Source: Protopterus annectens (taxonomy: Eukaryota > Chordata > Ceratodontiformes > Protopteridae). From it: 64,000 bases of DNA. Shown one piece after another: positions 63,139 through 64,000 of the stretch (position 1 is the stretch's first letter; every line of letters begins with the position of its first letter). The stretch covers positions 232,857,297 to 232,921,296 of the forward strand of contig NC_056740.1 in NCBI RefSeq assembly GCF_019279795.1. The letters run 5' to 3'. The notes below the pieces were generated by a model. It was not told the origin of the DNA. It did no database searches and was given only the letters and a program-made list of their open reading frames with translations. The position numbers and the translations under genes are program-made.

Positions 63139-63695
63139 TTTTTTTTCTTTAGAAACAGTGGAATTTCCTGAACTTACTCTAGTTCCGATACAGGAAGAAT
63201 GGGAGGAAGATGTTTTAGCCTGTTGCCTGACAGCAAAAGGCAGATAGGTTGTATAAAGTCATACATATTTTTTTGTAATCTAACGTAGCAATGATTTTTC
63301 TTGGTAAAACCTGCTGCTGCTAAAGTTGTAAATGCTAATCTCGTAAGTAAAGGAAAGTAAAAGATTTTAGAGTATTGTTCTGCCACACTTAATTCTTAAT
63401 TGTTGAACTCCCACTCAATTTATACTTGCTTTTTTGAGAGTGAGGAACATTTTATATAGTTTCAGTTTGAGGGACAAGCTATCTTTGAGACACAGTTAGT
63501 AGTATGATTACACAATGTGACTAAACAAGTGTGTTATACGATTAAGCTGAAGCGTATTCCAGAGTTTGTGTTAGAGCTGTTATGAGAAGGTTTCCTTGGT
63601 TGCATACACAAAATCTACCCAAGAACATAAAAGCTGACATTCTGAGGTCTCCTTTGGACAGAAGCGCTGTGTTTGGACTGTTGATCCTGAAAGTG
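63139..63695 (+). pseudogene. D7 gag C-terminal remnant
   Basis: Near 63545-63680 the frame reads RAVMRRFPWLHTQNLPKNIKADILRSPLD, in pieces, then SAVFG, matching RAAVTGSVIRRHAWLKEQNLPDHVKAKLLDAPL and LFG of the younger gags. Upstream weak matches fit KPDRYYRVPDSH and VYTSATLAIRALNC. It is strongly diverged but clearly the same gag domain. Confidence 0.75.
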
Positions 63696-64000
63696 TAATA
63701 AGAGAGGGAAGATAACTAGTTTTTTTTTCTACCCTTGGGTAAATTTATAGTCAGTTGGCATTTGTCACAAAACATGCATTCATTTAACAAAAACATTTAA
63801 AAAAATTAAACATTTTTAAAGACTAGTAGTTTACATTCTATATTGCACATCTACACATCCTATATTGCACTTCTTTACTAGTTTAAAGTGACATCATTAT
63901 ACCTTATCTGTTTTGCATTTCATAATTGATATTTTCAATCCGGCAAAAAGTTGGAATTCGAACATGCTACATATGCAGATTATTCTTTAAATTGAACACA
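63696..64000. other. AT-rich sequence, nothing recognised
   Basis: Homopolymer T and A runs, no open frame of note. It may be the decayed continuation of D7 or flanking DNA. Confidence 0.4.

Larger units (their letters stand above)
36270..63695 (+). mobile_element. D7: outermost, very old DIRS element of the second nest
   Basis: Two pieces flank D8. The left piece (about 36270-37280) has ITR/leader-like sequence and low-complexity possible gag. The right piece (63139-63695) has clear gag C-terminal sequence. The right piece alone proves an older gag that D8 interrupted; the left piece is assigned by order and weak similarity. The outer limits are uncertain, and its pol and recombinase lie beyond 63695 or are lost. 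Confidence 0.6.

Noticed and set aside
1-64000. tRNA, rRNA, CRISPR or bacterial operon features
   Set aside because: No cloverleaf, rRNA block or regularly spaced direct repeats were seen; the repeats here are two-unit duplications or ITRs.

Overview
The window is almost entirely transposon DNA from a vertebrate-type genome. It is built from DIRS-like tyrosine-recombinase (YR) retrotransposons, plus one reverse-strand non-LTR (LINE) remnant at the left edge. No host protein-coding gene could be supported. Many DIRS copies of vertebrate type packed inside one another, with loose AT-rich non-coding spacers, suggest a very large repeat-rich genome such as a salamander; lungfish or frog is possible. 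The species is inference only.

Layout: 1-1830, LINE ORF2 remnant (minus strand). 2215-6200, a very old DIRS copy (D0). 6450-10883, copy D1, complete at both ends but internally deleted. 10884-13349, AT-rich spacer. 13350-36242, first nest: host D2 is split by D3 (13489-29899) and D6 (30159-35722); D3 is split by D4 (14099-25127), and D4 by D5 (16157-21695). 36270-63695, second nest: an old DIRS (D7) is split by D8 (37281-63138), which is split by D9 (40528-62490). D9 is split by D10 (41737-47308) and by a D11-D12 tandem (49585-55068 and 55069-60664). All copies are on the plus strand. Subtracting inserts leaves 5.3-5.6 kb for D3, D4, D5, D6, D9, D10, D11 and D12, which supports the nesting.

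Each copy has the same plan: a left inverted terminal repeat (ITR) of about 170-190 bp holding a TATA box and a TCAGT-type initiator about 31 bp apart; a leader with a CCCC-GTT-GGGG hairpin; gag with an N-terminal Cys/His cluster; a +1-frame pol (reverse transcriptase, RNase H, Dam-methyltransferase-like region); a tyrosine recombinase back in the gag frame; an internal complementary region (ICR); a pyrimidine-rich block; and a right ITR. The ICR is the reverse complement of the joined right and left ends, as expected if it guides formation of a circular DNA intermediate that the recombinase inserts without target duplication.

The most interesting signals are these. Gag ends in UGA-CUU/CUC in all nine main copies. 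In five copies the gag frame then stays open for 179-741 codons across pol, and in D4 it runs straight into the recombinase. The right terminus carries two small conserved palindromes. Most empty target sites read G^TT. Six copies carry exact 17-38 bp internal tandem duplications, two of which fuse gag to pol. Every copy looks inactivated by stops, frameshifts or lost catalytic residues.
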